Origin: Phaeobacter sp. QD34_24
Lineage (GTDB): Bacteria; Pseudomonadota; Alphaproteobacteria; Rhodobacterales; Rhodobacteraceae
NCBI RefSeq assembly: GCF_028890115.1
Contig: NZ_JARCJD010000011.1
Span: forward strand, 89,145-153,144
Length of the DNA stretch: 64,000 nucleotides
Direction: 5' to 3'
The notes beneath the pieces were generated by a model. That model was given only the letters and a program-made list of their open reading frames with translations, was not told the DNA's origin and searched no databases. How positions within the stretch are numbered: the first letter of the stretch is position 1; the number at the start of each line of letters is the position of its first letter. The position numbers were made by a program, and so were the translations under genes. Positions 56,741 to 64,000 of this stretch are shown here, piece after piece.

Positions 56741-57742
56741 ATGAAATTCCTGACTGCGACCGCCGCCGCTCTGGCGATGACCGTATCCGCTGGTGCCGTG
56801 AGCGCGGCTTGTGACGATGGCGAAATCGTCGTCAAGTTCAGCCATGTGACCAACACGGACAAACACCCCAAAGGGATCGCCGCCAGCCTGCTGGAAAAGC
56901 GCATCAACGAAGAGATGAACGGCACCATGTGCCTGGAGGTCTACCCGAACTCCACGCTCTATAACGACAACAAGGTGCTGGAAGCGATGCTGCAGGGCGA
57001 CGTGCAGCTGGCCGCGCCCTCGCTCTCGAAGTTCGAAAAATTCACCAAGCAGTTCCGCCTGTTCGACCTGCCCTTCATGTTCAAGAACATCGATGCGGTT
57101 GACGCCTTCCAGGCCTCGGACGACGGTCAGGCGCTTCTGGACTCCATGCAGCGCCGCGGCCTGCAGGGTCTGGCCTATTGGCACAACGGCATGAAGCAGA
57201 TGTCGGCGAACAAGCCGCTGATCGCACCCACCGATGCGAACGGTCTGAAGTTCCGCGTGCAGTCCTCGGACGTGCTGGTCGCTCAGATGGAAGCCATCGG
57301 CGGCAGCCCGCAGAAAATGGCCTTCTCCGAAGTCTATGGCGCGCTGCAGCAGGGTGTTGTGGACGGTCAGGAAAACACCTGGTCCAACATCTACGGCAAG
57401 AAGTTCTTCGAGGTGCAGGACGGTATCACCGAAACCAACCACGGCATCATCGACTATCTGGTGGTGACCTCGGTCGATTGGCTCGACAGCCTGGATCCGG
57501 CGGTGCGCGATCAGTTCCTGACCATCCTGTCCGAAGTGACCGAGGCGCGGAACTCTGAATCCACCAAGGTGAACAATGAGGCCAAGGAAGCCATCATCGC
57601 CGCAGGTGGCACCGTGCGTCAGCTGAGCGCCGAGCAGCGCCAGTCCTGGGTCGATACCATGAAGCCGGTCTGGGCTCAGTTCGCAGGTGACGTGGGTCAG
57701 GACAAGATCGACGCCGCTCAGGCGATCAACGCGGGCTTCTAA
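56741..57742 (+). CDS. dctP: TRAP transporter C4-dicarboxylate-binding periplasmic protein DctP
   Basis: 333 residues. Sec signal peptide cleaved at about SAGAVSA-AC, then DctP-family VKFSHVTNTDKHPKG, EVYPNSTLYND, YGALQQGVVDGQENTWSN and AQAINAGF. It captures succinate, fumarate or malate. A GGGAGG site precedes the ATG. Hairpins separate it from dctQ, so it can be made in excess. Confidence 0.95.
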   Translation: MKFLTATAAALAMTVSAGAVSAACDDGEIVVKFSHVTNTDKHPKGIAASLLEKRINEEMNGTMCLEVYPNSTLYNDNKVLEAMLQGDVQLAAPSLSKFEKFTKQFRLFDLPFMFKNIDAVDAFQASDDGQALLDSMQRRGLQGLAYWHNGMKQMSANKPLIAPTDANGLKFRVQSSDVLVAQMEAIGGSPQKMAFSEVYGALQQGVVDGQENTWSNIYGKKFFEVQDGITETNHGIIDYLVVTSVDWLDSLDPAVRDQFLTILSEVTEARNSESTKVNNEAKEAIIAAGGTVRQLSAEQRQSWVDTMKPVWAQFAGDVGQDKIDAAQAINAGF

Positions 57743-57753
57743 TAGCCCCACCC

Positions 57754-57830
57754 CGGAACGCGCCGCTTAGAAGACCGGTGACGCGTTCCGTTTTCGCAGG
57801 CGGCGTGGGGATCCGCCGCCTGCATTCTTT
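57754..57830 (+). terminator. Stacked hairpins between dctP and dctQ (attenuator or partial terminator)
   Basis: Hairpin A is CGGAACGCG/CGCGTTCCG (57754-57790), followed by TTTT. Hairpin B is GCAGGCGGCG/CGCCGCCTGC (57796-57823), followed by ATTCTTTTT. Such structures are common after TRAP substrate-binding protein genes and lower expression of the membrane subunits. Confidence 0.75.
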
Positions 57831-57844
57831 TTCAGAACAACAGC

Positions 57845-58540
57845 ATGGGGGATACTGGCATGTCGGGGGCAAGAACCGGCCCGGCCGGGTTTATCAATTC
57901 GCTCGAAGAAACGCTGATCGCGCTCCTGTTGGGGCTGATGACGGTGATTACCTTCGCCAATGTGGTGGCGCGTTTCATCTTCAACTCCAATATTCTCTGG
58001 GCGCTGGAGCTGACGGTGTTCCTGTTTGCCTGGCTGGTGCTTCTGGGCGCCTCATACGCGGTGAAGACCCATGCGCATCTGGGCGTTGATGCCGTGGTCA
58101 ACACGCTAGCAGCACCCGCGCGCAGGATGCTGGGGCTGATCGCCGTCGGCGCCTGCCTCATGTTCTCGCTGCTGCTGCTCAAGGGCGCCTATGACTACTG
58201 GGCGGTCTTTGCGGATCTGCCGCCCACCTCGGGGCGCTGGTTTCCAACGGGCTTTGACATGAAGGCCCGCAGCCAGAGCTTCTACGAAGTGCAGGACGTG
58301 CCGATGATCGGGATCTTCGCCTTCCTTGAGGATCTGATCAACTACGGCGATTCCTATGAAAAGCTGCCGAAAGTGGTTCCCTATCTGATCCTGCCCCTGT
58401 CGATGCTGTTGCTGGTGCTGCGCTTTGCCCAGGCGGCGGTTCGGATCTGGCACGGCACGGCCGACCGGCTGGTGGCCAGCCATGAGGTCGAGGATGAAAT
58501 GGACGAGGCCCGCGCCCGCGCAACCGAGGGAGAAAACTGA
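57845..58540 (+). CDS. dctQ: TRAP transporter small permease DctQ
   Basis: 231 residues if started at 57845; an alternative ATG at 57860 follows GGGGGA. Four transmembrane helices with the typical LLxLMTVITFANVVARFIFN first helix, WALELTVFLFAWL second helix and a long loop between helices 3 and 4. Its stop overlaps the dctM start (TGATG). Confidence 0.92.
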   Translation: MGDTGMSGARTGPAGFINSLEETLIALLLGLMTVITFANVVARFIFNSNILWALELTVFLFAWLVLLGASYAVKTHAHLGVDAVVNTLAAPARRMLGLIAVGACLMFSLLLLKGAYDYWAVFADLPPTSGRWFPTGFDMKARSQSFYEVQDVPMIGIFAFLEDLINYGDSYEKLPKVVPYLILPLSMLLLVLRFAQAAVRIWHGTADRLVASHEVEDEMDEARARATEGEN

Positions 58541-59958
58541 TGGACGTGATCCTTCTCTTTGCCATGGTCGTGGGCCTGATGCTGATCGGGGTGCCGATCG
58601 CGGTCTCGCTCGGCCTCAGCTCCACCCTGTTCCTGCTGATCTACTCGGACAGCTCGCTTGCTTCGGTTGCGGGCACCCTGTTCGAGGCCTTCGAGGGGCA
58701 TTTCACCCTGCTGGCGATCCCCTTCTTCATCCTGGCCTCGACCTTCATGTCGACGGGCGGCGTGGCGCAGCGGATCATCCGCTTCTCCATCGCCTGCGTC
58801 GGCCACTTCCAGGGCGGTCTCGCCATCGCGGGCGTCTTTGCCTGCATGATGTTCGCAGCCCTGTCGGGATCTTCACCCGCGACCGTGGTCGCCATCGGAT
58901 CCATCGTGATCGCGGCCATGCGCCAGGCGGGCTATACCAAGGAATTCGCCGCCGGCGTGATCTGTAACGCGGGCACGCTGGGCATCCTGATCCCGCCCTC
59001 CATCGTGATGGTGGTCTATGCGGCCTCGGTCGATGTGTCGGTGGGGCGGATGTTCCTGGCGGGCATCATTCCGGGTCTTCTGGCCGGCCTCATGCTGATG
59101 GTGACGATCTACGTGATCGCCCGTATCAAGGACATGCCCAAGGGCGAATGGGCCGGCTGGGGCGAGGTTGCCGCCTCCTTCCGCGAGGCCTTCTGGGGGC
59201 TGTTCCTGATCGTGATCATCATGGTCGGCATCTATGGCTACCCGTGGTATTCGGCCGAACAGGGGCTTTACAAAGAAGCCGCCATCTTTACTCCGACCGA
59301 AGCGGCGGCGGTGGCATCCGTCTATGCCTTCCTGGTGGCCACCTTCGTCTACCGGGACATGGGGCCGCTCGCCGGAACCGAGACGCGCCCGCGCCGCAGC
59401 GTGCTGCAGGCGCCGGTCGCGCTGTTGTCGGTCTGGTTCCACAAGGACACCAAGAAGGCGCTGTTCGATGCGGGCAAGCTGACCGTCACCCTGATGTTCG
59501 TGATCGCCAATGCGCTGATCCTGAAACACGTGCTGACGGATGAACAGGTGCCCCAGCATATCGCCAATGCGATGCTGTCGGCGGGTTTCGGTCCGGTCAT
59601 GTTCCTGATTGTCGTGAACGTGATCCTGCTGATCGGCGGTCAGTTCATGGAGCCCTCGGGCCTGTTGGTGATCGTTGCGCCGCTGGTCTTCCCGATTGCC
59701 ATCGAGCTGGGTATCGACCCCATTCACCTTGGCATCATCATGGTGGTCAACATGGAGATCGGCATGATCACCCCGCCGGTCGGCTTGAACCTCTTCGTCA
59801 CCTCCGGCGTTGCGGGCATGCCGATGATGGGCGTGGTACGGGCGGCATTGCCCTTCCTGGCCGTGCTCTTCGTCTTCCTGATCATGGTGACCTATATTCC
59901 GGCGCTCAGCACGATGATCCCCAACGCGCTGATGGGGCCCGAAATCATAACCAACTAG
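58540..59958 (+). CDS. dctM: TRAP transporter large permease DctM
   Basis: 472 residues, about twelve transmembrane helices. DctM-family motifs FFILASTFMSTGG, ALSGSSPATVVAIGSIV, TLGILIPPSIVMVVYA and NMEIGMITPPVGLNLFV. Sodium-driven C4-dicarboxylate import with DctP/DctQ. It carries an insertion of about 100 residues (about 195-315) compared with the shortest family members, as in many DctM proteins of Rhodobacteraceae. A strong terminator follows. Confidence 0.95.
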   Translation: MDVILLFAMVVGLMLIGVPIAVSLGLSSTLFLLIYSDSSLASVAGTLFEAFEGHFTLLAIPFFILASTFMSTGGVAQRIIRFSIACVGHFQGGLAIAGVFACMMFAALSGSSPATVVAIGSIVIAAMRQAGYTKEFAAGVICNAGTLGILIPPSIVMVVYAASVDVSVGRMFLAGIIPGLLAGLMLMVTIYVIARIKDMPKGEWAGWGEVAASFREAFWGLFLIVIIMVGIYGYPWYSAEQGLYKEAAIFTPTEAAAVASVYAFLVATFVYRDMGPLAGTETRPRRSVLQAPVALLSVWFHKDTKKALFDAGKLTVTLMFVIANALILKHVLTDEQVPQHIANAMLSAGFGPVMFLIVVNVILLIGGQFMEPSGLLVIVAPLVFPIAIELGIDPIHLGIIMVVNMEIGMITPPVGLNLFVTSGVAGMPMMGVVRAALPFLAVLFVFLIMVTYIPALSTMIPNALMGPEIITN

Positions 59959-59986
59959 GGTTTCGCAAGTATCTTGGTACCAGTGG

Positions 59987-60015
59987 GGCGCTCCGGGCAA
60001 CCGGGGCGCCTTTTT
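59987..60015 (+). terminator. Rho-independent terminator of dctPQM
   Basis: 10-bp stem GGCGCTCCGG/CCGGGGCGCC closed by the stable GCAA tetraloop and followed by TTTTT. Confidence 0.92.
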
Positions 60016-60029
60016 CCTGCGCCTGCAGC

Positions 60030-60056
60030 AAAAGACCCGGCGCCTGACGGGCCGGG
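60030..60056 (-). terminator. tpiA terminator
   Basis: CCCGGC/GCCGGG stem with a 9-nt loop; on the minus strand it is followed by TCTTTT. Downstream of tpiA. Confidence 0.6.
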
Positions 60057-60088
60057 CCTGTGGTCTCAGATTTGGGTTGTTTGCGGCG

Positions 60089-60841
60089 TCAGGAGGCTTC
60101 CAGCGCCGCGATGATCGGGGAGAAATCCGCCGCCGTCAGGCTGGCGCCGCCCACCAGGGCGCCATCCACGTTGGAAACGGCAAAGATTTCTGCCGCATTG
60201 CCGGGTTTGACCGAACCGCCATAAAGCAGGCGGATGCCATCGGCTGTTTCTGCGCCAAAGCGCGCGGCCAGTTCGGCGCGCAGGAAATCGTGGACTTCGG
60301 CGATCTGCTCCAGGGTCGGGACCTTGCCGGTGCCGATGGCCCAGACGGGTTCATAGGCGATGACCAGAGTGGTACCATCAACACCATCCGGCAGGGAGCC
60401 TTTCAGCTGGCGGCCCACCACGGCCAGGGTTTCACCCGCCTCGCGCTCTTCCAGGGTTTCGCCCAGGCAGACCACGGCCATCAGCCCGGCGGCGATGGCG
60501 GCTTCGGTCTTGGCGCGTACATCGGCGTCTGTCTCAGCGTAGTCCGCGCGACGCTCGGAATGGCCAAGGATCACCGCCGTCGCGCCCGCATCCACAAGCA
60601 TCTGCGCCGCAAGATCCCCGGTATGTGCGCCAGAGGCTGCCGCGTGGCAATCTTGGCCACCGACCGCGATGGCCGTGCCCTTGGCGACCTGGGCCGCGCG
60701 ATAGAGCAGCGTTGCGGGGGGGCAGATCAGGATATCGGTGCCCTTGGGGGCGGGGTGGCTGCCTGCCATGGCTTCCAGCTCGGCCAGGGCATCCCCGGTG
60801 CCGTTCATCTTCCAGTTTCCCGCTGCCAGTTTCTGCCGCAT
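60089..60841 (-). CDS. tpiA: Triosephosphate isomerase
   Basis: 250 residues. LAAGNWKMNG with the substrate Lys (about residue 11), ILGHSERR with the electrophile His and VIAYEPVWAIGTG with the catalytic Glu. Glycolytic and Calvin-type interconversion of triose phosphates. Monocistronic between terminators. Confidence 0.96.
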   Translation of the reverse strand: MRQKLAAGNWKMNGTGDALAELEAMAGSHPAPKGTDILICPPATLLYRAAQVAKGTAIAVGGQDCHAAASGAHTGDLAAQMLVDAGATAVILGHSERRADYAETDADVRAKTEAAIAAGLMAVVCLGETLEEREAGETLAVVGRQLKGSLPDGVDGTTLVIAYEPVWAIGTGKVPTLEQIAEVHDFLRAELAARFGAETADGIRLLYGGSVKPGNAAEIFAVSNVDGALVGGASLTAADFSPIIAALEAS

Positions 60842-60933
60842 GTGTCGCGTCCCCGTTGTTGCTTTGGCGCCGTGGTATCACTCAGCGTCAGGCGGGGCAA
60901 TTGTGCAAGCTGCCGCTGGGGCGCCGGGCACAG

Positions 60934-60955
60934 AAAAGGGCGGCCAAGGCCGCCC
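60934..60955 (-). terminator. Terminator after the sufA-like gene
   Basis: GGGCGGCC/GGCCGCCC 8-bp inverted repeat around AA, followed by TTTT on the minus strand. Confidence 0.65.
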
Positions 60956-60982
60956 CATGAAGAATGACAGTGAGGGCCCGGT

Positions 60983-61342
60983 TCAGGCGCCCGGCATGTC
61001 CTTGAAGCTGATCGACTCGCCGCAGCCGCAGGCCTCTGAGACATTGGGGTTGTTGAACTTGAACCCGCTTTCCAAGAGCGTGGTTTCATAGTCGATCTCG
61101 GTGCCAAAGAGGAACATCTGCGCCATTGGGGCGATCATCACCCGGGCACCGTCCTGTTCCACGACTTCGTCATTGGGGTCGGCGTCATCCACGTATTCCA
61201 TGGTGTATTCCATGCCCGCGCAGCCGCCCTTCTTGACGCCGATGCGCAGGCCTGCATGGCCCGCGCTCTGCATCAGTTTCGAAATCTGCGCCGCTGCCTT
61301 GGGGGTGATGGTCACGGCCTGTTTGCCGGGGATACCGAACAT
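60983..61342 (-). CDS. sufA: A-type iron-sulfur cluster carrier (HesB/IscA/SufA family)
   Basis: 119 residues from MFGIPGKQAV. The three conserved Cys occur as GGCAGM and the C-terminal ACGCGES. A-type carriers transfer [Fe-S] clusters. The N-terminus MFGIPGKQAVT is that of alphaproteobacterial SufA. sufT lies 1.4 kb upstream on the same strand with glpQ between. Confidence 0.87.
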   Translation of the reverse strand: MFGIPGKQAVTITPKAAAQISKLMQSAGHAGLRIGVKKGGCAGMEYTMEYVDDADPNDEVVEQDGARVMIAPMAQMFLFGTEIDYETTLLESGFKFNNPNVSEACGCGESISFKDMPGA

Positions 61343-61444
61343 TTGCGTCTCCAGTTTCGCGCGTTGCCCATAATCTAAGGCGGCGCGGGGCAAGGCTCAA
61401 GGGGGGAGGGAGTTGCTTATGCCGCACAGACCCCTGTGCAAACC

Positions 61445-62671
61445 CTATAGCCCCATGCAATTGGCGTAATAGGTCACCGTCGCGGGCCAGTCGGAAAAGA
61501 CGCCGACAACGCCCACGTCCTGTGCCAGCACGTCCAGCACCTGGTAATAGGCCGAGGCATCCGAGATCGCCGACCGCACCGATTTATAGTACCAGCCGCC
61601 GCCATTCGTCAGCGGGCCAGAGCGCTCCATCGACCAGGCGATGATCTTGAGCCCGGCTTCTTGCGCCTTGATGGCATAGGGGGAGGGCACCATTTGCCCG
61701 TCTTCCAGCGCCAGCAGCATCCAGATCGGCGGCGCGATATAGTTCACGCCCATCGCGGCCAGCTCTTGCATAGAAGGCTTGAAGGTCGCCGGGTTGGAGG
61801 GATCCACCTTGCCCTCATCCGCGTCGGATTTCGAATAGCGATCATCCAGATAGACCGCCTGGGCGCCGAAGGCAGGCTCGTTCTCGATCCAGTAGAGAAT
61901 ATCGCTGAGGTCAAAGCTTTGCAGCCAGACGTCTGAGGCAGGCACACCGGCGGATTTATAGTCATCCACCAGTTTCTGCGCGTAATCCGCCTGGCTAAAG
62001 CCGTTGAAGGGCATGGTCACGGCTGGGGCCTTCAGCTCCGGCGTGAACTTGGCGCCAAGGGAGCGGAACAGCGTGATGGACTCCGCATGGGTTATGCTGC
62101 GCGCACCATCCACGTAAAGCGTGCTGCGCCAGGGCGCCGTGCCGCCCTGATAGGCCTCGGGCGTCGTGGCGCTCTTGTCGCGGCTGTCCATCTTGGGGGT
62201 GAGGCTGCGGAACTCGTCCAAGGTGATCTCGGAGGTGCGGCACTCGGCCTTGGCATCCGCGCCGCCGCCTGCCGGGGTAAAGGGGGTGATGCAGGTCTCG
62301 GCCAGATCGGTGGTGAGGATATTGGTGGTGGTGTGCAGGTCGTTCTGCGCGTGGCGGCAGACCAGTTCCAGATCCTTGGTAAAGGTCACATCGCATTCCA
62401 GGATCCCCGCACCCATCTGTGCGGCGGCCATGTTGCTTTCGACCGTGTGTTCTGGGAACAGGAGCGGCGCGCCGCGGTGGCCGATGGAGAAATCCGTGCG
62501 TTGCGGCTGTTGCGCGGCGCAGGACTGCAGTTTTTCCTTCAGCGCGCCTTCGGGCAGCTTGTCGATCAGATAGGCCGGGCGCGGCCCGTAGGTGAGACCG
62601 ATGTCCGTGGCAGTGGCCTCGGTCGTGGTCAGCGCCAGAAGAAGGGCGGGCAGGGCAAGGGCTTTGCGCAA
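61445..62671 (-). CDS. glpQ: Glycerophosphodiester phosphodiesterase, periplasmic (GlpQ-like), TTG start
   Basis: 408 residues starting at TTG (62671) because AGGAG lies seven bases upstream and the first residues form a Sec signal peptide ([11 protein letters not shown]...TEATA). An ATG-start at 62725 would add an implausible N-terminus. GDPD motifs [15 protein letters not shown] and [11 protein letters not shown], with HxxE-type metal ligands and a later ELKAP. It is longer than E. coli GlpQ (about 330 mature residues). Releases glycerol-3-phosphate from phospholipid headgroups. Confidence 0.87.
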   Translation of the reverse strand: MRKALALPALLLALTTTEATATDIGLTYGPRPAYLIDKLPEGALKEKLQSCAAQQPQRTDFSIGHRGAPLLFPEHTVESNMAAAQMGAGILECDVTFTKDLELVCRHAQNDLHTTTNILTTDLAETCITPFTPAGGGADAKAECRTSEITLDEFRSLTPKMDSRDKSATTPEAYQGGTAPWRSTLYVDGARSITHAESITLFRSLGAKFTPELKAPAVTMPFNGFSQADYAQKLVDDYKSAGVPASDVWLQSFDLSDILYWIENEPAFGAQAVYLDDRYSKSDADEGKVDPSNPATFKPSMQELAAMGVNYIAPPIWMLLALEDGQMVPSPYAIKAQEAGLKIIAWSMERSGPLTNGGGWYYKSVRSAISDASAYYQVLDVLAQDVGVVGVFSDWPATVTYYANCMGL

Positions 62672-62702
62672 TGGAGTTCTCCTGAAAATGGCTTTGAAAT
62701 GA

Positions 62703-62740
62703 CAGATCGCGGCGCCGGGTAACACCTGCGCCGCGATCTG
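62703..62740 (-). terminator. 13-bp hairpin between sufT and glpQ
   Basis: Perfect 13-bp stem CAGATCGCGGCGC/GCGCCGCGATCTG with a 12-nt loop. No T-run, but its position just after sufT fits a terminator. Confidence 0.6.
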
Positions 62741-62776
62741 GTGAAAGAAATGTGAAACTGCCCCGATGGGCCGGGC

Positions 62777-63139
62777 TTACATAAAGCCCAGTTCCAGGCG
62801 CGCCTCGTCCGACATCATCTCCATGCCCCAGGGCGGCTCCCAGGTGAGTTCGACATCGACGGATTTCACCCCCGGCACAGGCGAGATCGCATCGACGATC
62901 CAGCCCGGCATCTCACCGGCGACGGGACAGCCCGGCGCGGTCAGGGTCATGATGATCTTCACGTCGTTCTCATCATTGATGTCGATGGTGTAGATCAGGC
63001 CAAGTTCATAGATATTGACAGGGATTTCAGGGTCATAGACGCTACGGCATGCGTCAGCCACCGCATCATAAAGCGGATGGGAAACGGAAGACGGCGCGAT
63101 CAGCGGCGTCCCTTCAAGAGGTTCGGAAGCGTTGGTCAT
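62777..63139 (-). CDS. sufT: SufT-type (MIP18/DUF59) Fe-S assembly protein
   Basis: 120 residues. DPEIPVNIYELGLIY (about 36-50) and LTAPGCPVA with the conserved Cys, then VELTWEPPW and a C-terminal MSDEARLELGFM. SufT proteins help mature Fe-S enzymes, especially under high demand. A SUF-type neighbour for the carrier at 60983. Confidence 0.92.
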   Translation of the reverse strand: MTNASEPLEGTPLIAPSSVSHPLYDAVADACRSVYDPEIPVNIYELGLIYTIDINDENDVKIIMTLTAPGCPVAGEMPGWIVDAISPVPGVKSVDVELTWEPPWGMEMMSDEARLELGFM

Positions 63140-63272
63140 ATCGGTCCCTGACTGGTTATCCGGCCGATTATATAGGGAACTGTGGGGAGGGCGTCCAGTG
63201 GGGTGGAAAACTCTGGTCGTGACCGGGCGGATTGAACGCCGTTGAGGGGCTCAAGGCCGTCCGGTGAAAACG

Positions 63273-63833
63273 TCATTGCCCAGAAGGAGGTGACGGCTCC
63301 GGCAGGGCGCTGGGATTGTGTTCTTGAAGAAAGCGGGTCGTGCATGCCCATAGGTCGTCAAAGGACGCGTCAAATTCGACGATTGAAACCCACAAGGTGT
63401 CTCTCTCCGGGCCAATACTCAGCCTGATTTGGGTCGGCCAAGGTAGGTTGCGGCGAAGCTGTTGCATTCCTTCCTCTGTCACCTTCAGTCCCAATGATGC
63501 CTGGCCTCTGACCGTTTTTTGTGAAATCCCGGCAATGTCACGCCAAGGGATCACTTTGTTCGACAATCGCCGATCCAGAAAACCTGTCGCGGAAAGCTCC
63601 AAGATGGTTTTTGGCAATCGGATCCAGCGGTACACGATAGCCGTCAGGAACGTGCCGAAGACGGCCAGCCCAAGCCAGCCGACAACAGCAGCATAGGCGC
63701 CCCTCTGTGCAACAGCCCAGTCTTGCGTAAGTTGGTATCCTACAAAGCAGAATAAACAGCCCAATAGTACCATGTTGAGCATGCGGCGTGTGCTGCGCTC
63801 AAATGAAACCGTTGTTTCGGGGCCGTTGGTCAT
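63273..63833 (-). CDS. Membrane protein, STM3941/bPH2-like
   Basis: 186 residues from MTNGPETTVS. Two N-terminal transmembrane helices (about 18-35 and 46-68), then a soluble domain with TGFLDRRLSNKVIPWRDIAGI, the pattern of the STM3941 family. Function unknown. The coding sequence is visibly lower in GC than its neighbours. Convergence with no partner; nearest gene is sufT upstream on the same strand. Confidence 0.75.
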   Translation of the reverse strand: MTNGPETTVSFERSTRRMLNMVLLGCLFCFVGYQLTQDWAVAQRGAYAAVVGWLGLAVFGTFLTAIVYRWIRLPKTILELSATGFLDRRLSNKVIPWRDIAGISQKTVRGQASLGLKVTEEGMQQLRRNLPWPTQIRLSIGPERDTLWVSIVEFDASFDDLWACTTRFLQEHNPSALPEPSPPSGQ

Positions 63834-63938
63834 TGGTGGTTCCAAGCAAAGGGTCAGAGCGCCCCCAGGACAGGAGCGTTGCTCCATAGAAGGATGGATG
63901 CTGCCTGGGGCAGAGGATTGCCGGCCTAGGGTCAGGAC

Positions 63939-64000
63939 TCATAGCCAGTAAATGACGAGCGCTGCGAGTGCGATGGCTGACAGGAAGACCTTTGGGCACC
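63939..64000 (-). CDS. 3' end of a gene cut by the window edge, hydrophobic C-terminus
   Basis: The last 19 residues in this frame read CPKVFLSAIALAALVIYWL followed by TGA, i.e. a membrane-helix-like C-terminus. Only the tail is visible, so the family cannot be named. Lower-confidence partial call. Confidence 0.4.
   Translation of the reverse strand, partial: CPKVFLSAIALAALVIYWL

Noticed and set aside
63799..63999. 66-residue minus-strand frame at the right edge
   Set aside because: It overlaps the start of the STM3941-like gene and the hydrophobic gene tail, with no motif or ribosome site.

Overview
The window looks like a chromosomal segment of a marine alphaproteobacterium of the Roseobacter group (Rhodobacteraceae, Ruegeria/Phaeobacter-like). 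The reasons are the high-GC coding bias, tightly overlapping ATGA operons, family content (DUF815, DUF2849, DUF934, Hint, PqiA, TRAP DctPQM, FnrL-like box) and the co-occurrence of form I and form II carbon-monoxide-dehydrogenase-like clusters. No tRNA, rRNA, CRISPR array, insertion sequence or integrase was seen. About 64 protein genes are supported.

Layout. (1) 1-7240: form I aerobic CO dehydrogenase operon coxM(partial)-coxS-coxL-coxD-coxE-coxF-small ORF-coxG. CoxL carries the AYRCSFR active-site loop that distinguishes true CO dehydrogenase. (2) 7406-15469: housekeeping and mixed genes: a DUF815 ATPase, a GFA protein, a LysM/M23 lipoprotein, pcm-surE, an SDR, a DUF2199 protein, purF and a Hint protein. 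(3) 15860-28095: cvpA-radA, pqiA-like, mlaFE-alr, an NTF2-like protein, dnaB, pyrE, a GAF histidine kinase with an in-frame TAA near its end, an RTX repeat protein, and pyrC. A 107-bp divergent copy of the pyrC 3' end lies on the far side of the RTX gene. (4) 28169-35070: minus-strand surface-glycan-type cluster of glycosyltransferases, sulfotransferase-like proteins and an FkbM methyltransferase. Its first gene is cut by an in-frame amber codon. (5) 35371-44976: form II molybdenum hydroxylase region: MoxR ATPase, VWA protein, a pair of YeeE/YedE half-transporters behind an FNR-type box, XdhC-like and MoeA-like maturation factors, then coxS-coxL-coxM of form II (AYRGAGR). (6) 45046-52166: methyltransferase, infC with a non-AUG start, a 41-codon ORF, fpr, and the assimilatory sulfate operon cobA-DUF2849-cysI-cysH-DUF934 with a divergent Lrp/AsnC regulator. 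(7) 52194-59958: cytochrome P450, then dctBD and dctPQM. The DctD protein lacks the sigma-54 contact loop, and two phased palindromes lie in front of dctP. (8) 60089-64000: tpiA, sufA-like, glpQ (TTG start), sufT, a membrane protein, and the end of another gene.

Together the genes describe a heterotroph that supplements energy with CO oxidation, takes up C4-dicarboxylates by a TRAP system, and assimilates sulfate. The most unusual items are the duplicated pyrC end flanking the RTX gene, the two isolated in-frame nonsense codons, the tiny Cys-Cys-ended ORF inside the form I cox operon, the sulfur-transporter pair among the form II maturation genes, and the GAFTGA-less DctD with its paired operator-like palindromes. 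All calls come from reading the sequence; no database search was run.
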